Of a DNA stretch of 64,000 bases, positions 43,470 to 52,740 are shown one piece after another. Within the stretch, counting starts at the first letter, position 1, and the number at the start of each line of letters is the position of its first letter. Made by a program: the position numbers and the translations under genes. The DNA comes from Phaeodactylibacter luteus (GTDB taxonomy: Bacteria; Bacteroidota; Bacteroidia; Chitinophagales; Saprospiraceae). The notes beneath the pieces are model-generated. The model saw only the letters and a program-made list of their open reading frames with translations, did no database searches and had not been told where the DNA came from. Location of the stretch: the NCBI RefSeq assembly GCF_007993045.1, contig NZ_VOOR01000007.1:62001-126000 (forward strand), in the 5' to 3' direction.

Positions 43470-43564
43470 GTCAGAATAGGAGATTTTGCTGTGCCACCGA
43501 GGGACTCCTGCCCGACTTTTAGTAAAATTAAAACGTACAGCACCCGCTGCCTGCCAGCTTTGAA

Positions 43565-43746
43565 CGGGCGCAAAACAGATGGCCGTTCTTTTTGAGGGGC
43601 CTGCCCCTGCCCAATGGCAGGTGCCGCTATGCTACGGGGCTCGCTGCCCGCTCGGCCCTATCGGGCGTACCCCCCTTCGCAGCGCTAGGCCAATGCCAGG
43701 CTAAAGCCCGGAAAGCATAAGCAACCGCGGCATGTCGGCTTAGGCA
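43565..43746 (+). repeat. Repeat family A, copy 5
   Basis: About 182 bases in the 424-base gap between two divergent genes. It begins CGGGCGCAAAACAGATGGCC and carries the core GTGCCGCTATGCTACGGGGC, GCCCGCTCGGCCCTATCGGG and GCAGCGCTAGGCCAATGCCA; the right end CCGCGGCATGTCGGCTTAGG is the weaker inverted copy. The rfbB promoter begins 48 bases after it. Confidence 0.87.
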
Positions 43747-43793
43747 TATTTGAACCCTACTTTAAAATTGGTTTACCCGGTAATGCAATGCGC

Positions 43794-43825
43794 CTTGAAC
43801 AAGCTGACGGTTTTCGTTAGTTTTG
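43794..43825 (+). promoter_or_regulatory. Promoter of rfbB
   Basis: CTTG (43794-43797) and TAGTTTTG (43818-43825) match the Bacteroidota -33 and -7 elements (TTTG, TAnnTTTG) with 20 bases between them. It is followed by CGGCG and predicts a leader of about 40 bases before the ATG at 43873, which supports that start over the longer frame from 43750. Confidence 0.6.
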
Positions 43826-43872
43826 CGGCGTGGCTCCAAATTTTCCAAACCCTGCTAGAAACACGACGAATT

Positions 43873-44931
43873 ATGGCAAAGCAACCTACCATCCTCATTA
43901 CCGGAGGGGCGGGCTTCATCGGCTCCCACCTGGTACGCCTCATGGTCAATAAATACCCAGGCTACCACATTGTAAACCTCGACGCCCTCACCTACGCCGG
44001 CAATTTGGAAAACCTGACCGATATTGAGGCCGCGCCCAACTATACCTTCGTCAAAGGGGACATCACCGATGCCCAACAGATGCAATCGCTTTTTGCAGAA
44101 TGGAGCTTTGACGGGGTGATCCACCTGGCGGCAGAATCGCACGTGGACCGGTCCATCAGCAACCCGATGAGCTTTATCGAAACGAATATCGTGGGCACTG
44201 TCATATTGCTGAACGCCGCCCGTGCTCATTGGGGCGACTTTTCCGGCAAGCGCTTCTACCACGTCTCGACCGATGAAGTATACGGCTCCCTTGGCGAGAC
44301 CGGTTTTTTTACGGAAGATACCGCCTACGACCCGCGCTCTCCGTATTCGGCATCCAAAGCCAGCTCTGACCACTTGGTACGTGCTTATCATCATACCTAC
44401 GGGCTGCCTATTGTGATCTCCAACTGCTCCAACAACTATGGCCCGTATCAATTCCCGGAGAAGCTGTTGCCGCTGATGATCAACAACATCCGAAACAACA
44501 AGCCCTTGCCGGTATACGGTGATGGGCAGTATACCCGCGACTGGCTTTGGGTGGAAGACCACGCCAGCGCAATTGACCAAGTCTATCATCAAGGGCAAGA
44601 CGGGCAGACCTACAATATAGGCGGCAATAACGAATGGAAGAACATCGACCTAGTGCATCAGCTGTGCGATGTCATGGACCAATTGCTCGGCCGTCCAGAC
44701 GGCACCTCCCGGGAGCTGATCACTTTTGTAAAAGACCGGCCAGGCCACGACCGCCGCTACGCCATCGATGCCACTAAAATCAAGAACGAGCTTGGATGGG
44801 AGCCAGCAGTTCAGGCAGAAGAAGGGCTGCGGAAAACGGCAGCTTGGTACCTGGCCAATACGGAATGGCTGGAAAGGGTGACTTCAGGCGCTTATCAGGC
44901 CTATTACGACAAACAATACCAACCACAATAA
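43873..44931 (+). CDS. rfbB: dTDP-glucose 4,6-dehydratase
   Basis: NAD-dependent extended SDR enzyme that turns dTDP-glucose into dTDP-4-keto-6-deoxyglucose for deoxyhexose (for example rhamnose) synthesis. The 352 residues show the nucleotide motif [28 protein letters not shown], the active-site STDEVYGSL and the [12 protein letters not shown] Tyr/Lys pair; [15 protein letters not shown] is typical of RfbB. ATG 43873 gives [12 protein letters not shown]. It leads a five-gene plus-strand cluster (rfbB, DUF502, pseudouridine synthase, acyltransferase, FG-GAP protein). rfbA, rfbC and rfbD are not in the window. Confidence 0.94.
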   Translation: MAKQPTILITGGAGFIGSHLVRLMVNKYPGYHIVNLDALTYAGNLENLTDIEAAPNYTFVKGDITDAQQMQSLFAEWSFDGVIHLAAESHVDRSISNPMSFIETNIVGTVILLNAARAHWGDFSGKRFYHVSTDEVYGSLGETGFFTEDTAYDPRSPYSASKASSDHLVRAYHHTYGLPIVISNCSNNYGPYQFPEKLLPLMINNIRNNKPLPVYGDGQYTRDWLWVEDHASAIDQVYHQGQDGQTYNIGGNNEWKNIDLVHQLCDVMDQLLGRPDGTSRELITFVKDRPGHDRRYAIDATKIKNELGWEPAVQAEEGLRKTAAWYLANTEWLERVTSGAYQAYYDKQYQPQ

Positions 44932-44943
44932 CCGCCTACGGAT

Positions 44944-45633
44944 ATGCTCGAACCCTCAGACGAACTCCGGCGGCGCTCCCGGCGTGCCTACCGGATTTTC
45001 CAGCGCGTGCGGCGTTTCTTGGGCACCACTTTCCTCGGAGGGCTGGTCGTCATACTGCCCCTTACGCTGTTCTTCTTCCTGGTGCGCCTGCTGGTCCGTT
45101 TCATGACTGGCCTGGTTGCACCGGTGAGGGTGCTGCTGCCCCTTTCGGAAGAGCTGCCCGGCTGGTTCCTCGATTTTGTGGCCTTGAGCACCGTCGTCCT
45201 TTTCTTTTTCCTGATCGGCTTGATTGCCCGCACCAGCTCGGGCAACCGCCTTTTCGCTCAGGTAGAACAGCAGTGGCTCGTCCATCTGCCTTTTTACAAT
45301 GTGCTGAGGGAGACTGTGCGCCAGTTTTTTGGGCGCAAAAAAGTGCCCTTCTCACAAGTCGTGCTGGTAGATGCCTTTGGCAATGGCACGCTCATGACCG
45401 GCTTCGTGACCGATGATGAGATTGGGAATGGGTATATTACCGTTTTTGTGCCTACCGGGCCCAACCCGACCAACGGCTTCGTCTTTCACGTGCCCGAAAA
45501 GGAAGTCCGCTATATTGATGCCCGCCCGGAAGATGCTATGCGCTCCATCATCAGCGTGGGGGCCGGCTCTTCCTCTTTATTCAACCTTCCCAAACCTGCA
45601 ACCGGCCCTGAGGCCGAACCGCGCCAAAGTTGA
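44944..45633 (+). CDS. DUF502 family membrane protein
   Basis: A 229-residue inner-membrane protein with two strong helices (about 28-50, LGGLVVILPLTLFFFLVRLL, and 78-98, LDFVALSTVVLFFFLIGLIA) joined by a short loop, followed by the DUF502 region LPFYNVLRETVRQFFG, VPTGPNPTNGFVFHVPEKEV and EDAMRSIISVGA. The family has no proven role. It starts 12 bases after rfbB and ends 4 bases before the next gene, so translation is likely coupled. Confidence 0.87.
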   Translation: MLEPSDELRRRSRRAYRIFQRVRRFLGTTFLGGLVVILPLTLFFFLVRLLVRFMTGLVAPVRVLLPLSEELPGWFLDFVALSTVVLFFFLIGLIARTSSGNRLFAQVEQQWLVHLPFYNVLRETVRQFFGRKKVPFSQVVLVDAFGNGTLMTGFVTDDEIGNGYITVFVPTGPNPTNGFVFHVPEKEVRYIDARPEDAMRSIISVGAGSSSLFNLPKPATGPEAEPRQS

Positions 45634-45637
45634 CCAA

Positions 45638-46333
45638 ATGATCGGATTACAAGTACTTTTTGAAGACAACCACCTAATTGCCGTCAACAAGCCGGCGGGC
45701 ATGCTGGTGCAGGGCGATGTTACAGAAGATAAGCCCCTGAGCGAATTTGTAAAAATGTATATCGCTGACCGTTACAACAAACCAGGCGATGTGTTCTTAG
45801 GCACTATCCACCGGCTCGACCGCCCGGTGAGCGGGGTCGTCATTTACGCCCGGACGAGCAAGGCCCTCTCCCGTATGAACAAGCTATTCCAGGAAAGGGC
45901 TATTGAAAAGACCTACTGGGCCATCACAGAGCAACGCCCCGAACCGCTTAACGGCCGCCTCGTCCACTATATCGACAAAGACCGGGAGCGGAATGTGGCC
46001 CACGCTAGTTTGCGCAAGCGCAATAAGGACGCCAAGGAATCCTCCCTTGATTATGAGCTGGTTTCTGAAATTGGCAACCATCACCTGCTGAAGGTCAACC
46101 CGCATACTGGCCGCCCCCACCAAATCCGGGTGCAGCTGTCTCACATGGGCTGCCCCATCCGGGGCGATATCAAGTACGGGGCCCCTTACCCTAACCCAGA
46201 TGGCAACATCCACCTGCACTGCCGGTCGATGTCCTTCGTGCATCCGGTACGGCAGGAGCCCATCACCATCACGGCCAACCCCTTGGTCAAGGATGAAGTC
46301 TGGCGCATGTTCAACAACCTCTGGGAAGATTGA
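45638..46333 (+). CDS. RluA-family RNA pseudouridine synthase
   Basis: A 231-residue enzyme that isomerises uridine in rRNA or tRNA. The catalytic motif HRLDRPVSGVVIYARTSKAL, near residues 51-70, holds the active-site Asp; other landmarks are LIAVNKPAGMLVQGD and LLKVNPHTGRPHQIRVQLSH. There is no S4 domain, so it resembles the short RluA/TruC-like group. The ATG at 45638 lies 4 bases after the DUF502 stop; a longer frame from 45413 overlaps that gene and is not family-like. The target base is not predictable. Confidence 0.92.
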   Translation: MIGLQVLFEDNHLIAVNKPAGMLVQGDVTEDKPLSEFVKMYIADRYNKPGDVFLGTIHRLDRPVSGVVIYARTSKALSRMNKLFQERAIEKTYWAITEQRPEPLNGRLVHYIDKDRERNVAHASLRKRNKDAKESSLDYELVSEIGNHHLLKVNPHTGRPHQIRVQLSHMGCPIRGDIKYGAPYPNPDGNIHLHCRSMSFVHPVRQEPITITANPLVKDEVWRMFNNLWED

Positions 46334-46339
46334 CCCCCT

Positions 46340-47161
46340 ATGGAAAAGCCTGCGCCACACCGCCTTAGCTATGCTTCCCCAGACGATGGCCCGCTGAAGA
46401 AAGCCGTAATCCATGCTGTGGAGCTCGCTACCGGGCGCAAACGGCTCGAACGGTTGTACCAGGAAGTCAAAGCTGAAGCACCAGCCACAGCTGCAATCTG
46501 GAAAGCCGTTTTGGACAAGCTCAACGTGTCATTGTCTTACGACGAAGCAGCCCTTGCAGCTGTCCCTTCTTCAGGCCCCCTTGTCTTTGTCGCCAACCAT
46601 CCATTCGGTGTACTCGACGGGCTCATCCTTGGCCACTTAGCCAGCCAAGTGCGGGAGGAGTTTTACGTGCTCGTCAACGAAGTGCTCACGCGGGAGCCTA
46701 CGCTAAAAAGCCACCTGCTCCCAATAGATTTCCGAGAGACTAAAGCTGCTGCACGGACGAACCTGGAAACCCGTAGCAGCGCTATGGAGCGGTTAAAAGC
46801 AGGGGCTGCCATTGCCATCTTCCCAGCCGGCGGGGTCGCCACTGCCCCTCCTCAGTTTTGGCGCCCGGCCCGCGATTTCGAATGGAAACGGTTCTCCGCC
46901 AAATTGATCGCTTTTTCCCAAGCCACCGTAGTCCCCGTTTATTTCCATGGGCAGAACAGCCGATTGTTCCAGGCGGCCAGCCAAATCAGCATGAACCTTA
47001 GGCTCAGCCTACTGCTCTATGAATTGCGGAATAAAATCGGGGCTACCATCCACCTCAGTATTGGCAGCCCTATACCTTACGCTGAGCTCGCAGGCCTTGG
47101 CCGGCAGGATTTGCTCGATGAGCTGCGGCGGCGCACGGAAGAGCTCGCTCGTTCCCGATAA
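46340..47161 (+). CDS. Lysophospholipid acyltransferase-like protein
   Basis: A 273-residue member of the LPLAT/PlsC superfamily, of the type sometimes called putative haemolysin. It shows the HX4D acyltransferase motif in VANHPFGVLDGLILG near residues 89-96 and the acceptor motif IFPAGGVATAPPQFW near residue 155. No helix long enough for a clear membrane span is seen, apart from the hydrophobic motif region. It starts 6 bases after the pseudouridine synthase gene. The likely role is acyl transfer to a phospholipid or ornithine-type lipid head. Confidence 0.83.
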   Translation: MEKPAPHRLSYASPDDGPLKKAVIHAVELATGRKRLERLYQEVKAEAPATAAIWKAVLDKLNVSLSYDEAALAAVPSSGPLVFVANHPFGVLDGLILGHLASQVREEFYVLVNEVLTREPTLKSHLLPIDFRETKAAARTNLETRSSAMERLKAGAAIAIFPAGGVATAPPQFWRPARDFEWKRFSAKLIAFSQATVVPVYFHGQNSRLFQAASQISMNLRLSLLLYELRNKIGATIHLSIGSPIPYAELAGLGRQDLLDELRRRTEELARSR

Positions 47162-47200
47162 TTTTGGTTAACTTACCGTTCTTACCTCTAAACCTCAATA

Positions 47201-50200
47201 ATGGATAAAGCCCTGGCCACCGGGATGCTGCTATTGCATTCCATCTTTTTGTCTGCTCAATTTGCCCCTCCCTTTGACCTTTTTGACGAAGTTGGAGACG
47301 TACAATTCAGTATTGGCTCTGATGTAGACGGAGACGGCCGTACAGATGTCATTTGTGCCACTGCAAAGCGCTTATTCTGGCTGCCCAGCCAGGCAGATGG
47401 CACCTTTGGGCACCAGCGCCCGATCAGCTTTGCCGATCAGCTTTACCGGTCTCTCACTGCATTTGACATTGACGCAGATGGGGATGAAGACCTTTTATTG
47501 GCTTCCTATAATGAAGGGATTGGCATTCACTTCAATAACGGGGACGGCACCTTTGGGGCGGTAGTCATCATTTATTCACCGGGGCCCGTACTAGACCTAT
47601 ACCTGGCGGACCTCAATGGCGATAGCCTGCCCGATGCCCTTGTCGGCCAAGGCCAGGGTGTAGCCTGGCTTCCCGGAAACGGGGACGGCACCTTTGGGGC
47701 GCCTTCGCTGATTGCTGCCGGCCATGATGCGGCCAATAGCGTACAGGCCGAAGACCTAAATGGCGATGGCAAGCTGGACGTAGTCGTAGCGGCCCACTCC
47801 GACAACCGCCTGTCTTGGCACGAAAACCTCGGAGACGGCACCTTTGCGGACTACCAGATCATCAACGAAACCCACCTCGGCCCCAATTCATTGGACATCG
47901 GGGATTTTGACGGGGATGGCTGGCCAGATATCGTCTGCTCAAGCCGCAATGAAGATGACGGGGGCGCCGGGCTTGCCCTTTTCCGCAATTTAGGCCATGG
48001 CTCCTTCGCTGCACCCGATACCCTCTTGCCAGCCTATGGCAACTATTTTGTGCAAGCAGGCGATATGGACGGCGACGGAGACCTTGACCTCGTTTCCTGC
48101 CATAGGTACGGTGAAGTCGGCTGGTTTCAAAATGACGGCACGGGCCACTTTGGCCCAGACATCAAGCTACAGGACTATGCCGCCCATCAACGCTTTTTGG
48201 ACCTGCCCGACCTCAATGGGGACGGGCTTCCGGATATCCTCTATGGCATCAACCGCCCAAACCCTCCTAAAGAAGCCCTGTTGTGGCTGGCCTCTGAAGG
48301 TGGAGGCACCTTTTCGCCCCCGGCCCTGCTCGAGCTCGGCGTTTCTCAAGTAAGCATACCTGTTGTAGCAGATATGGATCAGGATGGCCGGCCCGACGTA
48401 GTATTGGGGTCAAGCGGCAGCGATGCCCTGATTTGGGTGAGAAATGAAGGCCATGGCTACTCCCAGCCTAGGCTCATCGCCCGCCGGCACAACTATGAGC
48501 CGGCCAGCATAGCTGTTTTTGATTTCAACAACGATGGCTGGCCCGATGTGCTTGCAGGCAGTGTAGCCGACGATGCCACCAATCAAAGCATGTTTTGTGT
48601 ATATCTGAACAATGCAGACGGCACCTTCGCTGCTACCCCGCCCTTCGAGAGCGGCTATTTTTATAAACGGGACCTACAGATGGCAGATATGGACGGCGAT
48701 GGCGACCTCGATATGCTCTGGGCTTCGCCCGGCTTTAACGGCCAGCCCACAGGATATGTGGGGTGGGCCCGGAACAATGGCGACAGCTGGGGCAACTTCG
48801 TTTACTTGCTGGAAGAAGCCGTCGGCGTCTTGGACGTCCTCGCTGCTGACTTAAACGGGGACGGGCTGAACGACCTTGTCTTTTGCCAGGGGGAGTCCCC
48901 TGCCATAGATTACCGCCTCAACCAGGGAAATGGGAATTTTGTCAGCCTACAAACCATTGCAAACGACTTCACCACCGCCCTGTATGCACAAGCCGCTGAC
49001 CTCAACGGTGATGGGCTAATGGATATCATCGCCACGGCAGACAACAGCTTCGGCGGCAATGACCAAATTGCTTGGTGGCCAGGCACAGGGGGCGGCTTTT
49101 TCGGCCCTCAGCAGCCCATCTACATTGGAGGGCCCGCCATGGAAAAATTTGCCTTGACCGATTACAACAACGACGGGGAGCTGGATATCATCACCTCCGG
49201 ATACCAGGACTTCCCTATGCAATGGCTTGAAGGCCAGGGAGGTGGCAGCTTCCTTCCTCCATTGCCCATCCCCAACGCTGCCATCGCAGTACGCGGTTTT
49301 GAACTAGCCGATCTGGACAACGATGGCGATCTGGATATTGTCGGCAATGCCGAATCTCCACCTAACGGAGGCATAGACAGGGCTATCATTTCTTACAACC
49401 TGGCGAATGACGTAGGCGTATCCGGGGCCGTATTTTTTGATGAAAATGCTAATGGGCTGCGCGATACTAGCGAATACCTACTTGACCGTTTCCCTATCAC
49501 GGTAGCGCCCGAAGCTTTGGCTGTTTTCTCAGACAGCGAAGGGCGTTTTTCCGTTTATGGGGCGGAAGGCACCTACAGCATTAGCCCTCAGCTAGACGAC
49601 TGCTGGTCACTGACCACTATGCCCGGCAGCTATGAGATCGTTTTTGATGGGACTCCTGTAGACACCCTTCTGTTTGGCGTAAGCCCCAATACGGAAACGC
49701 CAGAAGGCAGTGTGACCCTTGCTTCCGCACCAACCCGCTGCGGCTTTACTGTGCCTTTTTGGCTCAACTTCAATAACGATGGCTGCTGGCCCTTCGATGG
49801 GCAGGCTTTCCTGGCCCTCAATGAGTTGGCAACCTATATCGATGCTTCCCCTGCCCCTTCTTCCGTATCAGGCGATACCCTGTTTTGGAGTTTCTCAGCC
49901 CTTCAGCCGGGTGAAAGCCGGTCCATCAACCTGAACATGGAAATAGCGGGGGTGGAATTCATCGGCAGTGCGCTGGACCTCCCTTCGGGGCTAGTGCCTT
50001 ACAATGCGCAGGGGGAAGCCCTTCCTGCCGAGGTTTTTGCATTCACTTCCATCATCAACTGTGCTTACGACCCCAACGACAAGCTGGCCCATCCGGCCAG
50101 AGCAGAACAGCCCCCTTTTAGCCAAAATTACACCTTGTTTGACGAGCCGCTGCGCTATACCATCCGCTTCCAAAACACAGGTACAGACACTGCCTTCAAC

Positions 50201-50995
50201 GTCGTTTTGCGCGATCAGCTTTCAGAGGAGCTCAACTGGGAGACTTTTGAGCCGGGCGCAAGCAGCCATCCCTATGAAGCTACGCTATACGATGATGGGC
50301 AAGCCGCCTTCCACTTCCGCAATATACTTTTGCCCGACAGCACAACCAATGAGCCGGGCAGCCATGGTTTTGTCCAATTTGAAATTGAGGCCCTGCCCGG
50401 GCTGGACGAGAACACCCCTATCGAAAATACTGCTGGCATTTATTTTGACTTCAACCCGCCCATTATCACCAATACCGTAACCAACTTAATGGTATCAGCG
50501 CTCCCGGACTCTACCCCTGTGGCAGCATTCGGCTATGAAGCTTTTTCGCTCCTTGTCCAATTTAACGACGCTTCTGGCCTTTCACCCGATTCTTGGTTTT
50601 GGGACTTTGGCGATGGGGGGAGCAGTACGCTACAACACCCCGAGCATACCTATGCCTCGCCCGGATCCTATGAGGTCTGCCTTACAGCTGCCAACGCTTG
50701 GGGCACTGCCCAAACCTGCCAGGAAGTAACCCTTTCTTCCACCGGCACGGTTTCTGTGGCACCTGTTGCCCTCCCGGAAGTTTTCCCCAACCCCGCAAGG
50801 GATAAGGTATGGGTGAAGTATCAGCCCTTGCCGAGCACTGCCCCCCTAAAAATCTACAATGCTTATGGGCAGCTTGTGCTCACCCTGCCCCTCCCCAGCG
50901 GGCGCTCCTCCTGGCCTACCGCAGGCTGGCCAGCTGGGCAATATTGGCTGCAAACCCCATCGGGCGAGCGTGTGCCTTTTATTATCCTGAAATGA
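47201..50995 (+). CDS. Giant secreted FG-GAP/VCBS-repeat protein with PKD and T9SS sorting domain
   Basis: A 1264-residue exported protein. After a signal peptide (TGMLLLHSIFLSAQ) come about 14 FG-GAP/VCBS-type repeats with calcium-binding loops such as DVDGDGRTD, DIDADGDED and DLNGDGLPD, forming probable beta-propellers to about residue 735. Then follow an SdrD-like/Cna-B module (VSGAVFFDENANGLRDTSEY), a conserved repeat domain (CAYDPNDKLAHP, YTIRFQNTGTDTAFNVVLRD), a PKD domain (FWDFGDGGSSTLQHPEHTY), and a type A sorting signal from about residue 1190 (VFPNPARDKVWVKYQ, YNAYGQLVLTLPL). It should be exported by type IX secretion and attached to the cell surface. Role: adhesion or ligand binding, inferred. 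Confidence 0.9.
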   Translation: MDKALATGMLLLHSIFLSAQFAPPFDLFDEVGDVQFSIGSDVDGDGRTDVICATAKRLFWLPSQADGTFGHQRPISFADQLYRSLTAFDIDADGDEDLLLASYNEGIGIHFNNGDGTFGAVVIIYSPGPVLDLYLADLNGDSLPDALVGQGQGVAWLPGNGDGTFGAPSLIAAGHDAANSVQAEDLNGDGKLDVVVAAHSDNRLSWHENLGDGTFADYQIINETHLGPNSLDIGDFDGDGWPDIVCSSRNEDDGGAGLALFRNLGHGSFAAPDTLLPAYGNYFVQAGDMDGDGDLDLVSCHRYGEVGWFQNDGTGHFGPDIKLQDYAAHQRFLDLPDLNGDGLPDILYGINRPNPPKEALLWLASEGGGTFSPPALLELGVSQVSIPVVADMDQDGRPDVVLGSSGSDALIWVRNEGHGYSQPRLIARRHNYEPASIAVFDFNNDGWPDVLAGSVADDATNQSMFCVYLNNADGTFAATPPFESGYFYKRDLQMADMDGDGDLDMLWASPGFNGQPTGYVGWARNNGDSWGNFVYLLEEAVGVLDVLAADLNGDGLNDLVFCQGESPAIDYRLNQGNGNFVSLQTIANDFTTALYAQAADLNGDGLMDIIATADNSFGGNDQIAWWPGTGGGFFGPQQPIYIGGPAMEKFALTDYNNDGELDIITSGYQDFPMQWLEGQGGGSFLPPLPIPNAAIAVRGFELADLDNDGDLDIVGNAESPPNGGIDRAIISYNLANDVGVSGAVFFDENANGLRDTSEYLLDRFPITVAPEALAVFSDSEGRFSVYGAEGTYSISPQLDDCWSLTTMPGSYEIVFDGTPVDTLLFGVSPNTETPEGSVTLASAPTRCGFTVPFWLNFNNDGCWPFDGQAFLALNELATYIDASPAPSSVSGDTLFWSFSALQPGESRSINLNMEIAGVEFIGSALDLPSGLVPYNAQGEALPAEVFAFTSIINCAYDPNDKLAHPARAEQPPFSQNYTLFDEPLRYTIRFQNTGTDTAFNVVLRDQLSEELNWETFEPGASSHPYEATLYDDGQAAFHFRNILLPDSTTNEPGSHGFVQFEIEALPGLDENTPIENTAGIYFDFNPPIITNTVTNLMVSALPDSTPVAAFGYEAFSLLVQFNDASGLSPDSWFWDFGDGGSSTLQHPEHTYASPGSYEVCLTAANAWGTAQTCQEVTLSSTGTVSVAPVALPEVFPNPARDKVWVKYQPLPSTAPLKIYNAYGQLVLTLPLPSGRSSWPTAGWPAGQYWLQTPSGERVPFIILK

Positions 50996-51002
50996 TCAGC
51001 GC

Positions 51003-51040
51003 CCAGCCTGTCCCCGGCGTAGGCACCGGGGACAGGCTGG
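51003..51040 (+). terminator. Strong hairpin terminator after the FG-GAP gene
   Basis: CCAGCCTGTCCCCGG (51003-51017) pairs perfectly over 15 bases with CCGGGGACAGGCTGG (51026-51040), loop of 8. Outside it, TGATC and GATCA add pairing. There is no T run directly after, but the hairpin is the strongest in the window and closes the rfbB cluster. Confidence 0.6.
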
Positions 51041-51082
51041 CGATCAAAGCTAGAAGCGTTTTATAAATTTCGTTCAAGCCGT

Positions 51083-51928
51083 ATGCCACAACCCTCCAAT
51101 TTTGAAACGCTCTTACAGCTCATGCGCCAAGAAGCAGCCGTTGATCACGCCTATGTTGAGGCAGCCGGCATAAAAACTTCCTACCTCACCGCCGGTGCAG
51201 GCCCGGCCCTGCTGTTGCTGCACGGTGCAGGCGGTGGCGCAGTGAACTGGTATAAGATCCTCCCTTCTCTAGCCCGCAACTTCAGAGTGATTGCACCGGA
51301 CAAGCCCGGGTACGGGGAGTCAGATAAGCCTTGGGGAGATTACAGCCAGGATTTCTATACCCGCTGGCTTGCTGCGCTAATAGAAAAGCTGGATATCCCT
51401 TCCTTTTTCCTGGCAGGCAGCTCACAGGGCGGGGCAGTGAGCCTGGCCTACAGCCTAAAGCACCCCGGACAGGTCCGGAAGCTTGTACTGTCAGATGCTG
51501 CCGGGCTAAGCGATGACTGGGACCGCAGCATCATCCCCAAAATGGTGCTCTACCGGCTATTCCCATCCGATTTTTGGGGCCGGCTGTTGGGCAATAATGT
51601 AATGAAAGACCCTTCAGTTGCCCACCCTGCCTGGCACCGGTACTCTATGGAGGTCATACGGAAGCCCGGAGGCCGTTACCCGTTTTTCCTCGGCAGAGGG
51701 AAAGCGGTCCGCACCTTTACGGATGAGGAACTGCGATCGGTGAGCATGCCTACCCTGATCATCTGGGGGGAAGACGAAACCTTTTTCCCACTTTCGCATG
51801 CTCATAAAGCTGCCCGGCTGATCCCAAGGCAGCAATTGGCCATACTGCCCCAAGCCGGGCATTTGCCGTGGATGGAGCAGCCCACCCTTTTCACCAGTCA
51901 GCTCACGGATTTCCTCCTTTCTGGCTAA
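51083..51928 (+). CDS. Alpha/beta-fold hydrolase
   Basis: A 281-residue hydrolase. The oxyanion motif LLLHGAGGGAVNW is near residue 51, VIAPDKPGYGESDKPWG near 74, the nucleophile elbow AGSSQGGAVSLAYSL with Ser near residue 114, the acid in IIWGEDETFFPL and His in QAGHLPWMEQP. The pattern is that of C-C bond hydrolases and haloalkane-dehalogenase-like esterases, so the substrate is open. A TAAATTTC site at 51064-51071 may be its -7 element. It is followed by a repeat. Confidence 0.87.
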   Translation: MPQPSNFETLLQLMRQEAAVDHAYVEAAGIKTSYLTAGAGPALLLLHGAGGGAVNWYKILPSLARNFRVIAPDKPGYGESDKPWGDYSQDFYTRWLAALIEKLDIPSFFLAGSSQGGAVSLAYSLKHPGQVRKLVLSDAAGLSDDWDRSIIPKMVLYRLFPSDFWGRLLGNNVMKDPSVAHPAWHRYSMEVIRKPGGRYPFFLGRGKAVRTFTDEELRSVSMPTLIIWGEDETFFPLSHAHKAARLIPRQQLAILPQAGHLPWMEQPTLFTSQLTDFLLSG

Positions 51929-51943
51929 TTGGCAAAGTGGAAA

Positions 51944-52147
51944 CGGGCGTGAACTAAAATGTTGCAGGTGTTTATGCTTTCCGGGCTTTATAGCCTGGCA
52001 TTGGCCTAGCGCTGCGAAGGGGGGTACGCCCGATAGGGCCGAGCGGACAGCGAGCCCCGCAGCATAGCGGCACCTGCCTTCTGGCAGGGGCAGGCCCCTA
52101 TCCTTGCGGAGGGGGCAAGCCCAAAAAACGACCATCTGGTTTGCCCC
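51944..52147 (-). repeat. Repeat family A, copy 6
   Basis: About 204 bases between the hydrolase and the ferredoxin gene. On the minus strand it begins GGGGCAAACCAGATGGTCG and ends ACATTTTAGTTCACGCCCG, inverted relatives of each other. The core GTGCCGCTATGCTGCGGGGC, CTGTCCGCTCGGCCCTATCG and GCAGCGCTAGGCCAATGCCA is nearly identical to copy 5. Confidence 0.87.
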
Positions 52148-52193
52148 AATGGAAACTTCTACCCTCCTGCCTTCCTTATTGAACCGTTTTGCT

Positions 52194-52201
52194 TATTTTT
52201 G
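52194..52201 (+). promoter_or_regulatory. -7 element of the ferredoxin gene
   Basis: TATTTTTG fits TAnnTTTG. It predicts a 5' leader of nearly 90 bases, which is unusually long for this window and carries the structure described at 52221-52275. No clear -33 element at the right distance. Confidence 0.45.
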
Positions 52202-52220
52202 CAGTGGCGTCAAACCATAC

Positions 52221-52275
52221 CGGCAAGCCGGTGTTGTCTGACCAAAGGCGAGCAATGACCGCTTGCCGATTTTTT
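52221..52275 (+). promoter_or_regulatory. Attenuator-like structure in the ferredoxin leader
   Basis: CGGCAAGC (52221-52228) is a perfect complement of GCTTGCCG (52261-52268), which is followed after one base by six T (52270-52275), i.e. a terminator-like stem. A competing stem is GGCGAGC (52247-52253) with GCTTGCC (52261-52267, one G-U pair). The first arm can also fold on itself (ACCGGC-AA-GCCGGT, 52219-52232, if the loop opens). Mutually exclusive pairings before a T run, within the 5' leader, are what transcription attenuators and riboswitches look like. No known riboswitch class is recognised. Confidence 0.4.
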
Positions 52276-52294
52276 ACAAAAAACAGCTTCTACC

Positions 52295-52642
52295 ATGGCC
52301 ATCATCATAACAGACGAATGTATCAACTGCGGCGCTTGCGAACCGGAATGCCCCAATAATGCCATCTATGAGGGCGGAGTAGAGTGGGCCATCGCGGATG
52401 GGACAGGTGTTGAAGGCATTTACAAATTGGAAGATGGAAAAGAAGTGGATGCCTACGCTCAGCAAGATCCCATTTCTGATGACTTCTACTATATTGTGCC
52501 CGATAAATGCACCGAATGTATGGGCTTCCATGAGGAGCCACAGTGCGCAGCCGTCTGCCCTGTAGACTGCTGCGTAGATGACCCCGAGCGCCGGGAGTCT
52601 GAAGAGCAGCTGCTCGGGCGCAAAGAGCGCTTGCACCTGTAG
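52295..52642 (+). CDS. 2[4Fe-4S] ferredoxin (Alvin type)
   Basis: A 115-residue ferredoxin. Cluster I ligands are [12 protein letters not shown] (Cys 9, 12, 15, 19); cluster II has the longer spacing [20 protein letters not shown] (Cys 72, 75, 84, 88), i.e. C-x2-C-x8-C-x3-C as in the Allochromatium-type ferredoxins, which have low-potential clusters. The insert between the two motifs (about residues 25-68) is acidic. The gene stands alone with its own promoter and a strong terminator, and has a structured leader. It supplies electrons to an unknown partner. Confidence 0.95.
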   Translation: MAIIITDECINCGACEPECPNNAIYEGGVEWAIADGTGVEGIYKLEDGKEVDAYAQQDPISDDFYYIVPDKCTECMGFHEEPQCAAVCPVDCCVDDPERRESEEQLLGRKERLHL

Positions 52643-52660
52643 GTTGCGGTTGCTGTCCGC

Positions 52661-52697
52661 AAAATGGGGCAATAGCATCAGCTGTTGCCCCATTTTT
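52661..52697 (+). terminator. Intrinsic terminator of the ferredoxin gene
   Basis: AAAATGGGGCAA (52661-52672) pairs perfectly with TTGCCCCATTTT (52685-52696), loop of 12, with a T run inside and after the stem. It lies 18 bases after the ferredoxin stop. Confidence 0.8.
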
Positions 52698-52740
52698 GTA
52701 TCTTGAGAGCTATCTAATACATTCCAACCTAAGCCAATAT

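Noticed and set aside
52219-52232. ACCGGCAAGCCGGT as a stand-alone terminator hairpin
   Set aside because: The loop would be only two bases and no T run follows; it matters only as a competing arm in the leader.
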